DNA of 64,000 nucleotides from DATFRX01 sp035630615 (GTDB taxonomy: Bacteria > Actinomycetota > Actinomycetes > Propionibacteriales > Nocardioidaceae), in contig DASQKI010000003.1 of the NCBI GenBank assembly GCA_035630615.1, positions 1 through 64,000 on the forward strand, written 5' to 3'. This document shows, piece after piece, positions 1-8,349 of this stretch (its first letter is position 1; each line of letters begins with the position of its first letter). The notes beneath the pieces are model-generated. The model was given only the letters and a program-made list of their open reading frames with translations. It had not been told where the DNA came from and did no database searches. Position numbers and translations under genes: made by a program.

Positions 1-11
1 AGTGGGCGGGA

Positions 12-27
12 TGCGCAATCTCGGCGC
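12..27. repeat. Partial copy of the 28.2 kb palindrome family
   Basis: Bases 13-27 read gcgcaatctcggcgc. The reverse complement, gcgccgagattgcgc, is identical to the outer 15 bases (28181-28195) of the long palindrome at 28181-28289. The copy lies in the non-coding tail just past the phosphohexomutase stop and is probably cut off by the window edge, so its other arm cannot be seen. A 15-base GC-rich match could be chance, but the position in an intergenic tail makes a dispersed repeat more likely. Confidence 0.45.
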
Positions 28-47
28 GAAGGGTGGGCGGGCGCGGG

Positions 48-1703
48 CTAGAGGGCGAGGGTGGCGGCGAGGTCGGCCCGGATCGCGTCGAGACGGCCGG
101 CCGCCGCGATCCGAGCCGCGTCGACCCCGTCGGAGACCCGCACGACAACCTCGAGGTAGGCCTTCAGCTTCGGCTCGGTCCCCGACGGACGGACGACGAC
201 CCGAGCGCCATCGGCCATCCGAAACCGGAGCCCATCGGTCGGAGGCAGCGTCGCCGAGCCGCCGGCGAGGTCGTCGACCGTCTCGACCGACAGGCCGCCC
301 AGCGTCGCCGGCGGGTCGGACCGCAGTCGGGCCATCGCGTCCGCGATCAGGCTCAGGTCGGCGACCCGTACGGACACTTGGTCGGTCGCGTGGACGCCGT
401 AACGCTCGGCGATCTCGTCGAGCCGGTCGAGCAGCGTCTTGCGGGCAGCCTTCAGCTCGGCGGCGAGCTCCAGCATCCGCACCAGCGCGCTGATACCGTC
501 CTTGTCACGGGCGATCGCCGGCGCGAGGCAGTAGCCCAGGGCCTCCTCGTACGCGAACGCCAGCCCGTCGACTCGGCTGAGCCACTTGAATCCGGTCAGC
601 GTCTCCACGTACGGCTGGTCGTGCGCGTCGGCCATCCGACCGAGCAGCGACGACGAGACGATGGTCGTCGCGAAGGTCCCCTCGATGCCTTGGCGCAGGG
701 CGTGGTCGGCCAGCAGAGCCCCGATCTCGTCGCCGCTGAGCAGCCGCCAGCCGTGGACGCCGGGGACCGCGACCGCGAGGCGATCGGCGTCCGGGTCGTT
801 GGCGATCGCCAGGTCGGCCCCCGTGTGCTCGGCCGTTGCCAGCGCCAGGTCCATCGCCCCGGGCTCCTCCGGGTTCGGGAACGCGACCGTCGGGAAGTCG
901 GGGTCCGGCTCGATCTGCTCGCTCGTCTCGTGGCAGGGGCCGAAGCCGGTGCGCTGGATGACGGCCCGAACGACCGACGCGCCGACCCCATGCAGCGGGG
1001 TGTAGGCGAACGCGATGTCCCGCGGCCGGCCTGCTGCCAGTCCGGCCACCGCCGCGACATAGTCGTCGACGACCGACTCGCCGAGCACGGTGTAGTCGGC
1101 GGCCCGAGGCAGCTCGGCGACCGGCCCGACGGAGTCGATCGCGGCCGCGATGTCGGAGTCGGCCGGCGGCACGATCTGACTCCCGTCGCCGAGGTAGACC
1201 TTGTAGCCGTTGTCCTGCGGCGGATTGTGCGACGCGGTCACCATGACGCCGGCGGCGCAATGCAGCGGGCGGATCGCGTACGCCAGCACCGGAGTCGGCA
1301 ACGGTCGGGGGAGCACGTACGCGGGGATCCCGGCACCCCGCATGATCTCGGCTGTGTCCCGAGCGAACGTCGCCGACCCGTGTCGAGCGTCGTAGCCGAT
1401 CACGACGCCGGACTGTCCGGCGACCGGATGCTGCCGGAGGTACGCGGCGAGACCGGCGGCCGCCTGGGCGACGACGACCCGGTTCATCCGATGCGGGCCG
1501 GCGCCGAGCGCCCCGCGCAGGCCGGCCGTCCCGAAGGCGAGCCGGCCGGCGAACCTGTCGGCCAGCTCGGCTGCCGCCTCGTTGTCGATCGTCGCGTGGT
1601 CGGCCAGTGACGTCAGCTCGGCGCGTGTCTCCGGATCGGGATCCTGCGCCGTCCAGGCTCGCGCCGCCGCGATCAGATCCGTGAGGTCGGAGGTCGTGCT
1701 CAT
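48..1703 (-). CDS. pmmB: Phosphomannomutase/phosphoglucomutase (PmmB type)
   Basis: This 551-residue alpha-D-phosphohexomutase interconverts hexose 6-phosphate and hexose 1-phosphate in the cytoplasm. The catalytic loop TASHN is at 156-160, with the phosphorylated serine at 158. The metal loop DPDADR is at 303-308, the sugar loop EEALGY at 386-391 and the phosphate loop RPSGTEPK at 505-512, so all four active-site elements are intact. The length fits the long PgmB/PmmB subgroup. As in M. tuberculosis (pmmB next to deoD), it lies close to a purine nucleoside phosphorylase, which suggests a role with pentose or hexose 1-phosphates from nucleoside salvage. Whether it prefers mannose, glucose or ribose/deoxyribose phosphates cannot be read from the sequence. 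Translation starts at ATG (1701-1703). Confidence 0.93.
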   Translation of the reverse strand: MSTTSDLTDLIAAARAWTAQDPDPETRAELTSLADHATIDNEAAAELADRFAGRLAFGTAGLRGALGAGPHRMNRVVVAQAAAGLAAYLRQHPVAGQSGVVIGYDARHGSATFARDTAEIMRGAGIPAYVLPRPLPTPVLAYAIRPLHCAAGVMVTASHNPPQDNGYKVYLGDGSQIVPPADSDIAAAIDSVGPVAELPRAADYTVLGESVVDDYVAAVAGLAAGRPRDIAFAYTPLHGVGASVVRAVIQRTGFGPCHETSEQIEPDPDFPTVAFPNPEEPGAMDLALATAEHTGADLAIANDPDADRLAVAVPGVHGWRLLSGDEIGALLADHALRQGIEGTFATTIVSSSLLGRMADAHDQPYVETLTGFKWLSRVDGLAFAYEEALGYCLAPAIARDKDGISALVRMLELAAELKAARKTLLDRLDEIAERYGVHATDQVSVRVADLSLIADAMARLRSDPPATLGGLSVETVDDLAGGSATLPPTDGLRFRMADGARVVVRPSGTEPKLKAYLEVVVRVSDGVDAARIAAAGRLDAIRADLAATLAL

Positions 1704-1754
1704 GCTGCGAACCCTAACCGGGGGCAGGGTGCTCGTCGGCAGGGTCGGTCGGCC

Positions 1755-2543
1755 CTAGCCCACCGATGATGGCGGCTCGGGCAGCGTCGCGAACGGCCCG
1801 CCGACCCGAGCGTTTTCGGCGGCGTCCTCGTGGCGTACCGGGATGTCGGCGGCGAACTGCTCGGCGTCGTCGACCGGGTCGTATCCGATCGCCCGACCCG
1901 GCTCGAGGTCCCACCAGGCGCGGGTGTTGGCCGAGATGCCGTAGAGGACCGTGTAGGCGACATCGGGCGCCGTGACCGCCGCCTCGACCATCCGAACGCA
2001 GTCGCCCGGAGACAGCCACGTCGCGAGCGCCCGCTCGGTCTCGGGCCGATCGAGGAAGCTGCCGATCCGCATCGAGACGGCCTCGATGTCGGCGCGGTCG
2101 GCGTAGAGGCTCAGCAACCCCTCGGCCGCGACCTTGGCCGCGCCGTAGAACGTGTCGGGCCGCGGCCGCACGTCGATGCCGAGCCGTTCGGTGCGCTCGT
2201 GCAGGCCGACGGCGTGATTGCTGCTGGCGTAGGCGATCCGCCGGACCCCAGCCGCGACCATCGCGTCGAGCAGCGTGGCTGTCGTCGTGACGTGCGACGC
2301 CAGCTCTTCGGCAAGCGGAGCTTCGCCCGGGCGGCCGGCCAGGTGCACGACGGCATCGACGCCGGCCACCGCCTGGGCGACGACGGCGGGCTCGGTGCAG
2401 TCGCCGACGACCGTCCCGAGCGCGCAATGGTCGGCCGGCGGCGGCAGCAGGTCGAGGCCCCGGACCTCGTGGCCGAGTTCGCTGAGGCCTTCGGCGACGG
2501 TTCGGCCGATCCGTCCGGCGGCGCCGGCGATCAAGACACGCAT
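1755..2543 (-). CDS. Uronate dehydrogenase-like NAD-dependent epimerase/dehydratase
   Basis: This 262-residue extended short-chain dehydrogenase has a Rossmann loop GAAGRIG at 7-13 and the catalytic pair Tyr133/Lys137 in FYGAAK. The sequence around ASSNHAVG (106-113), the RPD before the catalytic Tyr, and a C-terminal TVLYGISAN stretch resemble uronate dehydrogenases, which oxidise galacturonate or glucuronate to aldarolactones with NAD. The substrate is an inference, since neighbouring genes do not form a uronate pathway. The start is 2 bases from the stop of the upstream purine nucleoside phosphorylase gene, so the two are likely co-transcribed. Family membership is secure; the exact reaction is not. 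Confidence 0.8.
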   Translation of the reverse strand: MRVLIAGAAGRIGRTVAEGLSELGHEVRGLDLLPPPADHCALGTVVGDCTEPAVVAQAVAGVDAVVHLAGRPGEAPLAEELASHVTTTATLLDAMVAAGVRRIAYASSNHAVGLHERTERLGIDVRPRPDTFYGAAKVAAEGLLSLYADRADIEAVSMRIGSFLDRPETERALATWLSPGDCVRMVEAAVTAPDVAYTVLYGISANTRAWWDLEPGRAIGYDPVDDAEQFAADIPVRHEDAAENARVGGPFATLPEPPSSVG

Positions 2544-2545
2544 GG

Positions 2546-3361
2546 CTAGATCCTCGGGAGTACGGAGCTCAGGAGGTCGCCCATCCGGCTCGCGGCGTCG
2601 CGACCGGCTTGGAGGACCTCCTCGTGGTTCAGCGGTTCGCCTCCGACGCCGGCCGCCAGGTTGGTGACCAGGGAGATGCCGAGGACCTCGAGACCGGCTT
2701 CGCGCGCGGCGATGGCCTCCAGCACCGTCGACATGCCGACGAGGCTACCGCCGATGGCCCGGACCATCGCGATCTCGGCCGGCGTCTCGTAGTGCGGCCC
2801 CGGAAACTGCACGTAGACGCCCTCGTCGAGTCCGGGCTCGATCTCGCGACACAGCGCCCGCAGCCGAGGCGAGTAGAGATCGGTGAGGTCGATGAAGTTG
2901 GCGCCCTCGATCGGCGACGTCGCGGTCAGGTTGAGGTGGTCGCGGATGAGCACCGGTGTCCCCGGGCGCCGGGCGGGGTCGAGGCCGCCGCAGCCGTTGG
3001 TGAGCACGATCGCCCGGCAGCCGGCGGCGGCCGCGGCCCGGACTCCGTGGACGACGGCACGGACGCCGCGGCCCTCGTACAGATGGGTGCGCCCGGCGAG
3101 GACGAGTACGCGTCGGTCGCCGACCCGGACCGAGCGGATCGTGCCCGCGTGGCCGGTTACGCCGGAGGCCGCGAACCCGGGTACGTCGGTCGTCGCGGCC
3201 TCGTAGTCGGGCGCACCGAGAGCATCGGCGGCCGGCAGCCATCCGGAGCCGATGACCAGGGCGACGTCATGGTTCGGGGCGCCGGTGAGCTCGGCGATCC
3301 GCTGTGCCGCCGCGGTGGCGAGCTGCGCGGGGGAGTCGGCGTCGGGTGCGATGTCAGTCAC
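2546..3361 (-). CDS. punA: Purine nucleoside phosphorylase
   Basis: This trimeric-type purine nucleoside phosphorylase splits purine (deoxy)ribonucleosides with phosphate into base and pentose 1-phosphate. The 271-residue product has the phosphate-binding VIGSGW near 36-41, GRTHLYEG at 90-97, TNGCGG near 121-126, and the GPHYETPAE and GMSTVLEAIAA motifs of the family. I chose the GTG at 3359-3361, which gives the usual length; the frame is open further upstream, but that part overlaps the next gene and has no family similarity. The orthologue in M. tuberculosis is deoD (Rv3307), adjacent to pmmB there as here. It probably forms a nucleoside salvage unit with the two genes downstream. Confidence 0.9.
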   Translation of the reverse strand: MTDIAPDADSPAQLATAAAQRIAELTGAPNHDVALVIGSGWLPAADALGAPDYEAATTDVPGFAASGVTGHAGTIRSVRVGDRRVLVLAGRTHLYEGRGVRAVVHGVRAAAAAGCRAIVLTNGCGGLDPARRPGTPVLIRDHLNLTATSPIEGANFIDLTDLYSPRLRALCREIEPGLDEGVYVQFPGPHYETPAEIAMVRAIGGSLVGMSTVLEAIAAREAGLEVLGISLVTNLAAGVGGEPLNHEEVLQAGRDAASRMGDLLSSVLPRI

Positions 3362-3392
3362 GGGCGCAGCGTACTGGCGCCGGGTGTGCCGC

Positions 3393-3842
3393 CTACGGCC
3401 CCACCGACCGGCACGGCCGCGAGCGGATGTCGTCGACGTAGTCGGCCGGCGCATCGGCGGCCAGCGCCGACTCGTACAGCACGCCGAGGTAGCTCGCCGA
3501 CGGCAGGCCTCCCTCGTATGCGTCTAGCACGTAGACCCAGGCGCTCTGCTCACCGTCGAGGGTCTGCACGCGGACCCGAATGGTCCGGTAGAGCCCGATG
3601 TCGACGCCTTCCCACGAGTCAAGCCCGTCGGCGTCTTCGGGGGTGACGTCGTACAACGCGACGTAGACCTGACCGACCGGGTCCTCGACCACGGTCGCGA
3701 GCGCGCCGTCCCAGCCGTGCTCCTCGCCGCCGAAGGTGAGTCGCCAGCCGACCAGCCAGCCGGTGCCCCGCAGCGGAGAGTGTGGACAGCGCTCACCCAT
3801 GCGGGCCGGGTCGAGGTTCGATCCGTATGCGGCATACAGCAT
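3393..3842 (-). CDS. Gamma-glutamylcyclotransferase-fold protein
   Basis: This 149-residue protein starts with MLYAAYGSNL, the glycine-rich phosphate-binding-like loop at the N-terminus of gamma-glutamylcyclotransferase (AIG2/GGCT) proteins. A candidate catalytic glutamate lies in DSWEGVD. The family releases 5-oxoproline from gamma-glutamyl compounds, but many bacterial members have unknown substrates. A GTG one codon upstream is also possible; I chose the ATG at 3840-3842. It diverges from lpdA with 41 bases between the starts and is followed by the nucleoside phosphorylase gene on the same strand. Confidence 0.8.
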   Translation of the reverse strand: MLYAAYGSNLDPARMGERCPHSPLRGTGWLVGWRLTFGGEEHGWDGALATVVEDPVGQVYVALYDVTPEDADGLDSWEGVDIGLYRTIRVRVQTLDGEQSAWVYVLDAYEGGLPSASYLGVLYESALAADAPADYVDDIRSRPCRSVGP

Positions 3843-3883
3843 CACGGCACCGAGCCTAGGCAGGCATCCGGCAGGATGGGGCC

Positions 3884-5272
3884 GTGGACCGAGTGGCGAT
3901 CATCGGAGGCGGCCCCGGCGGCTACGAGGCCGCTCTCGTCGCGGCGCAGCTGGGCGCCGAGGTGACCGTGGTCGACCGCGACGGGCTCGGCGGGTCGGCC
4001 GTGCTGACCGACTGCGTGCCGAGCAAGACTCTGATCGCCACGTCCGACCTGATGACCACCGTCCAGTCGTCGCAGGAGCTCGGGGTGTACCTCGGGCCGG
4101 CTGACGAGCCGGGCGACGGCGTACGGGTCGATCTCGCACGGGTCAACGACCGGGTCAAGAAGCTGGCCGCCGCCCAGTCGGACGACATCGCCGAGCGGCT
4201 TGCTCGTGAGCGAGTACGGGTGGTCGACGCGATCGGTCGGCTGGCCGATGGCCCCGGCGTCGTCGCGACCGACTCGCGCGGCGACACCGAGCGCGTCGAA
4301 GCCGACTTGGTCCTGCTCGCGACCGGCGCCCGTCCTCGGATACTCGACACCGCTCAGCCCGACGGCGAGCGGATCCTGACGTGGGAGCAGGTCTACAACC
4401 TCGACGAGCTGCCGGAGCGGTTGATAGTCGTCGGGTCGGGCGTCACCGGTGCCGAGTTCGCCGGCGCCTACCTCGCACTTGGCAGCGACGTCGTCCTCGT
4501 GTCGAGCCGCGACCGCGTGCTGCCCGGAGAGGACGCCGACGCGGCACGAGTGCTCGAGGACGTGTTCACCCGGCGTGGCATGCATGTGCTGTCGCAAAGC
4601 CGGATGGCGAGCGTCGAGCGGGTCGGTGACGGCGTCCACGTCACGCTGACCGATGGCCGCACCGTCGACGGCACGCACTGCCTGCTCGCCGTGGGTTCGG
4701 TGCCCGACACGGCCGGGCTGGGCCTCGACTCCGCCGGCGTAGCGACCGACGACGGCGGCTTCATCCGGGTCGACCGGGTGTCCCGGACCTCCGTGCGCGG
4801 GGTCTACGCCGCGGGCGACTGCACCGGCGTCCTCATGCTGGCATCGGTCGCGGCGATGCAGGGGCGGATCGCAATGTGGCACGCCCTCGGCGACGCGGTG
4901 CGCCCGCTCGACCTTCGCGAGGTCGCGGCCAACGTGTTCACGGCGCCCGAGATCGCGACCGTGGGGTGTTCGCAGCGGGCGGTCGACGCCGGCGAGATCG
5001 ACGCCAAGACGGTGGTGCTCGACCTGGCCGGCAACCCGCGGGCCAAGATGCAAGGTGTCTACGACGGCTTCGTGAAGCTGTTCTGCCGCCCGGGTACGGG
5101 CATCGTCGTCGGCGGTGTCGTCGTCGCCCCGCAGGCCAGCGAACTCGTGCATCCGATCGCGATCGCGGTCGCGGCCAACCTCACCGTCGATCAGGTCGCC
5201 AACGCCTTCACGGTGTACCCGTCGATGACCGGCTCGATCGCCGAGGCCGCCCGCCGACTGCACCGACGCTGA
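3884..5272 (+). CDS. lpdA: LpdA-type NAD(P)H-quinone dehydrogenase (flavoprotein disulfide reductase family)
   Basis: This 462-residue FAD protein has the dinucleotide loop GGGPGG at 8-13 and a second NAD loop near 185-190 (VGSGVTGAE). In true lipoamide dehydrogenases the FAD-side motif carries two cysteines; here it reads GGSAVLTDCVPSK, with only Cys44. The C-terminal His of the dyad is also replaced (TVYPSMTG). These are the known hallmarks of LpdA (Rv3303c), which lacks lipoamide dehydrogenase activity and instead reduces quinones with NAD(P)H. Translation starts at GTG 3884, preceded by AGGATGGG. It stands alone on the plus strand, divergent from the cyclotransferase gene. Confidence 0.88.
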   Translation: MDRVAIIGGGPGGYEAALVAAQLGAEVTVVDRDGLGGSAVLTDCVPSKTLIATSDLMTTVQSSQELGVYLGPADEPGDGVRVDLARVNDRVKKLAAAQSDDIAERLARERVRVVDAIGRLADGPGVVATDSRGDTERVEADLVLLATGARPRILDTAQPDGERILTWEQVYNLDELPERLIVVGSGVTGAEFAGAYLALGSDVVLVSSRDRVLPGEDADAARVLEDVFTRRGMHVLSQSRMASVERVGDGVHVTLTDGRTVDGTHCLLAVGSVPDTAGLGLDSAGVATDDGGFIRVDRVSRTSVRGVYAAGDCTGVLMLASVAAMQGRIAMWHALGDAVRPLDLREVAANVFTAPEIATVGCSQRAVDAGEIDAKTVVLDLAGNPRAKMQGVYDGFVKLFCRPGTGIVVGGVVVAPQASELVHPIAIAVAANLTVDQVANAFTVYPSMTGSIAEAARRLHRR

Positions 5273-5307
5273 GTCGGAACTCGCGCGTACATCCTCGGCG
5301 CGCCGAC

Positions 5308-5337
5308 TTGACGGATCGAATAACACGGACGTAATTC
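5308..5337 (+). promoter_or_regulatory. Possible sigma-70-like promoter for the amidase gene
   Basis: TTGACG at 5308-5313 is followed 17-18 bases later by GTAATT/TAATTC (5331-5337). It lies in an unusually AT-rich stretch (about 5310-5440) in an otherwise very GC-rich window. The next gene begins at 5446, which would leave a leader of about 100 bases. The -10 match is poor, so this is only a candidate. Confidence 0.3.
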
Positions 5338-5445
5338 CCATATAGCCCTGGCATGTTACGGAAATTGAATACAGACTCACTCTACGGAGTCACAAGGGAA
5401 ACATCCGTATCAGCAGCATCAACGGAATCTCGGGAGGATTCAGCG

Positions 5446-7098
5446 ATGCGTGAGCAAACCCGAATTCGGGCAGGGCAAACAGCCAGACGCTTGGCCGTCA
5501 CCGCCGCCACGGGGGCAATCGCCGCGACGATCTTGGTCGCGGTCGGGTCCTCCGACAGCACATCTCGGCCACTCGCGTCATCCGACGCCAGCCCGACCGA
5601 CGGCCCCTCGGTCCAGAGTCTCGATGTCCCCGCGGCCGAGGCCGGTCGTTCACCCGCTCGGGGCGGCGGCCAGTTGGTCGCATCACTCGCCCAGACCAGG
5701 ACCGAGAGTTACGGCATGGTCGCGGTCACCTGGCGGCACGGCACCGCGCCGGATGGCACCAAGGTGCGCGTCCGGCTGCGAGTCGACGGAGTCTGGAAGC
5801 CGTGGCAGTCGCTTCCTATCGACCTCGACGAGGGTCCGGCCGCCGGCGAAGAGGCCGCCGACGTACGAGACGGGACGGCGCCCCTCTGGGTCGGCGAGGG
5901 CACCGGAGTTGCGGTCGACGTCACAGCACCGGGCGGTTCCGGACCGGACGGCATCCGCGTCGACACCATCGACCCGGGCGCCGACCCCGTCGGATCGACC
6001 GTCGCCCGGTCGGCCGGCGCCGAGATCCGGGGGCCGGCGCGATTTCCCGCGATGCCGGGCATGTTCACCCGTAAGGAATGGGGCGCCAACGAGTCCCTAG
6101 GCGACCAGTGCTGGGAGCCGATCTACGGCAGGTCCGCCAAGATGATATTCGTCCATCACACGGTCAATTCCAATGACTATTCCCGGTCCGACGGAAAAGG
6201 CATTGTCCGCAGCATTCTCGCTTATCACACGCAAAGCCGAGGTTGGTGCGATATCGGATACAACTACTTGATCGACCGGTACGGACGGGTCTACGTCGGC
6301 CGAGCCGGCGGCGCGCGGCTACCCGTACGCGGTGCCCACGCGGGCGACTACAACACCAACTCCGTCGGGGTCTCGCTGATCGGCAACTTCGAGGAAGCCC
6401 GGCCGACCAAGCGCATGAAGAACGCGCTCGTCCGGTTCATCGGGTGGCGCCTCGGCACCAGCTATGCGCCGGCACACGGCACGGTCACGCTGCGCGGCAC
6501 GGAGTTCAACCGGATCTCCGGGCATCGCGACGCGATGTCCACCGCCTGTCCAGGCAAGTACGTCTACCGCTGGCTGCCACGACTGCGCGACCGGGTCGGC
6601 CACTACCTGTCGGACTATCGATCGCCGATCCGCAAGCGCGCCGGCCAGATCGGCAAGCGGACGACCGGCCAGGTCTTCCGGGGCGAGGCCAAGCAGAGTC
6701 ACGGCCTGCGTACCGACTTCGGGCACGGCGCGATGTTCGCGAAAGCCGGCCTCGGGGCGCACTGGCTGACCGGCGCGGCGCTACGCGCCTATCGTGATCG
6801 CGACGGCACGCACGGCCGGTTCGGCTTCCCCGTGACCGACCTGAAGCCGACCGAAGTCGCCGGGGTCCGTCAGGTGGTCTTCGAGCACGGCCGGATGTAC
6901 CGCATCGGCAAGCGCCAGGCGTACACGCTGTGGGGTCGCATCCTGATCCGCTACCGCGGCCTCGGAGGCGTTGCCGGCTCGCTCGGATCGCCGACGTCCA
7001 ACATGATGCCGACCGGCGGCGGTAGGAGGGCGACCTTCACGAACGGCTCGATCACGTGGGACCGACAAGACGAGTCGATCACCGTGGAGTACGTCTGA
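5446..7098 (+). CDS. Secreted N-acetylmuramoyl-L-alanine amidase (PGRP fold) with LGFP repeats
   Basis: This 550-residue exported enzyme is predicted to cleave the lactyl-peptide bond of peptidoglycan. A basic N-terminus and hydrophobic stretch (about 12-34) form a signal peptide. The amidase_2/PGRP domain spans about 200-385, with probable zinc ligands His237 or 238 (VHHT), His360 (GHRDA) and Cys368 (TACPG). The C-terminal third (about 405-545) carries LGFP-type repeats (LGAHWLTG, HGRFGFPV, LGGVAGSLGSP), which in wall-associated actinobacterial proteins are thought to anchor to the envelope. I start at ATG 5446 because GGGAGGA precedes it and the signal peptide follows. The stop overlaps the start of the SpoIID gene (TGATG), so the two are translationally coupled. 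Confidence 0.9.
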   Translation: MREQTRIRAGQTARRLAVTAATGAIAATILVAVGSSDSTSRPLASSDASPTDGPSVQSLDVPAAEAGRSPARGGGQLVASLAQTRTESYGMVAVTWRHGTAPDGTKVRVRLRVDGVWKPWQSLPIDLDEGPAAGEEAADVRDGTAPLWVGEGTGVAVDVTAPGGSGPDGIRVDTIDPGADPVGSTVARSAGAEIRGPARFPAMPGMFTRKEWGANESLGDQCWEPIYGRSAKMIFVHHTVNSNDYSRSDGKGIVRSILAYHTQSRGWCDIGYNYLIDRYGRVYVGRAGGARLPVRGAHAGDYNTNSVGVSLIGNFEEARPTKRMKNALVRFIGWRLGTSYAPAHGTVTLRGTEFNRISGHRDAMSTACPGKYVYRWLPRLRDRVGHYLSDYRSPIRKRAGQIGKRTTGQVFRGEAKQSHGLRTDFGHGAMFAKAGLGAHWLTGAALRAYRDRDGTHGRFGFPVTDLKPTEVAGVRQVVFEHGRMYRIGKRQAYTLWGRILIRYRGLGGVAGSLGSPTSNMMPTGGGRRATFTNGSITWDRQDESITVEYV

Positions 7099-8306
7099 TG
7101 GCGCGGGTCGCCGTGACGCTGGCGGCCGCGCTGGCGCCGATCGCGGGCTTGATCGCGTCCGTCCCCACCGCCGACGCGCGGCCGCCGGACGAACTAACGG
7201 CAGCCGCGCGCGTCTCGCTGCGGGGGCACGGCTACGGGCACGGTCACGGCCTGTCGCAGTACGGCGCGCAGGGTGCGGCGCTCCAGGGCAAGTCCTACCG
7301 GCAGATCCTGTCGTTCTACTACCCCGGCACCAAGATGGCGTCGGTGCGCGGGCGAATCCGGGTCCTCGTCACGGCTGACGACAGCAATGACGTCGTGGTC
7401 AGGGCCCGCCCCGGGCTCCGAGTCCGCGATCGCGCCGACCAGCGCGCGTTCGACCTGCCGACGCGGGATGCGATCAACCGGTGGCGGATCAAGCCGGCCA
7501 AGGGCGACCGCTCGGTCTCGGTCGTGCAGCACCACACATCGGACGGCTGGCACCGCTGGCGCGTCCCGGGTCGGGGTGAGCTCCAAGGAGCCGGTCAGTT
7601 CGAGGCCAAGGGCCCGATCGGGCTGGTGCTCCCTGGCGGGTCGAGGACGCGCTATCGGGGCGTGCTTCGGGCGGCGTATCCGTCGGCCGGCTCGCACGAT
7701 CGCGACACGGTCAACGTGCTGTCGATGAACAAGTACGTCCAGGGTGTGATCGCCGACGAGATGCCGGCGTCGTGGCGTCAGGCGGCACTGCGTTCACAGG
7801 CGGTGGCCGCGCGTACCTACGGGGCGTTCATCCGGCGGGACAATCGCGGCGACTACTACCACATCTGCGACACGACGTCGTGCCAGGTGTACGGCGGAGT
7901 GCACGCCGAGACGTCGGCCACGGACCGAGCCGTCGCCAAGACCGCCGGCCAGGTCCGGAGCTATCGCGGCGCGCCGGCGTTCACGCAGTTTTCGGCCTCG
8001 TCCGGGGGTTGGACCGCGGACGGCGGCCCGCCCTACCTGCCTGCGAAACGCGATCCGTACGACAACTGGTCCGGCAATAGCGTGCACACCTGGTCGACCC
8101 GGATCGCGACATCCACCCTCGAGGCGGCCTACCCAAGCATCGGGCGCTTCGAACGGATCCGGGTGAAACACCGCGACGGTCACGGCCAGTGGGGCGGTCG
8201 GGTGCTGCGGCTGCGTGTCGTCGGCAGCGCCGGCGCGGTTCGGGTCAGCGGCGACGACTTCCGTTGGACCTTCGGCCTGCGCTCCAATTGGTTCACCTTC
8301 GTCTGA
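7098..8306 (+). CDS. SpoIID/LytB-domain protein (lytic transglycosylase-like)
   Basis: The 402-residue product starts with a signal peptide (MARVAVTLAAALAPIAGLIA, then TADARPP). A GHGYGHGHGLSQYGAQG motif near the mature N-terminus and an internal SpoIID block (KYVQGVIADEMP, then AVAARTYGAF) are typical of the family. SpoIID of spore formers is a lytic transglycosylase that acts on peptidoglycan lacking stem peptides, such as glycan processed by an amidase. Overlap with the upstream amidase (TGATG) therefore makes functional sense: one removes peptides and the other cuts the denuded glycan. There is no other sign of sporulation genes here, so the role is more likely wall turnover. Start by overlap and signal peptide. 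Confidence 0.87.
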   Translation: MARVAVTLAAALAPIAGLIASVPTADARPPDELTAAARVSLRGHGYGHGHGLSQYGAQGAALQGKSYRQILSFYYPGTKMASVRGRIRVLVTADDSNDVVVRARPGLRVRDRADQRAFDLPTRDAINRWRIKPAKGDRSVSVVQHHTSDGWHRWRVPGRGELQGAGQFEAKGPIGLVLPGGSRTRYRGVLRAAYPSAGSHDRDTVNVLSMNKYVQGVIADEMPASWRQAALRSQAVAARTYGAFIRRDNRGDYYHICDTTSCQVYGGVHAETSATDRAVAKTAGQVRSYRGAPAFTQFSASSGGWTADGGPPYLPAKRDPYDNWSGNSVHTWSTRIATSTLEAAYPSIGRFERIRVKHRDGHGQWGGRVLRLRVVGSAGAVRVSGDDFRWTFGLRSNWFTFV

Positions 8307-8349
8307 CGACCGGGGTGCAATCCGGACGGCGGCCCGGCACGATCTCCTC

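Noticed and set aside
3884..5272. Call as dihydrolipoamide dehydrogenase
   Set aside because: Only one of the two redox cysteines is present and the C-terminal catalytic His is replaced; this fits LpdA.
3842..5380. 512-codon minus-strand frame opposite lpdA
   Set aside because: No recognisable motif; its phase relative to lpdA explains the absence of stops.
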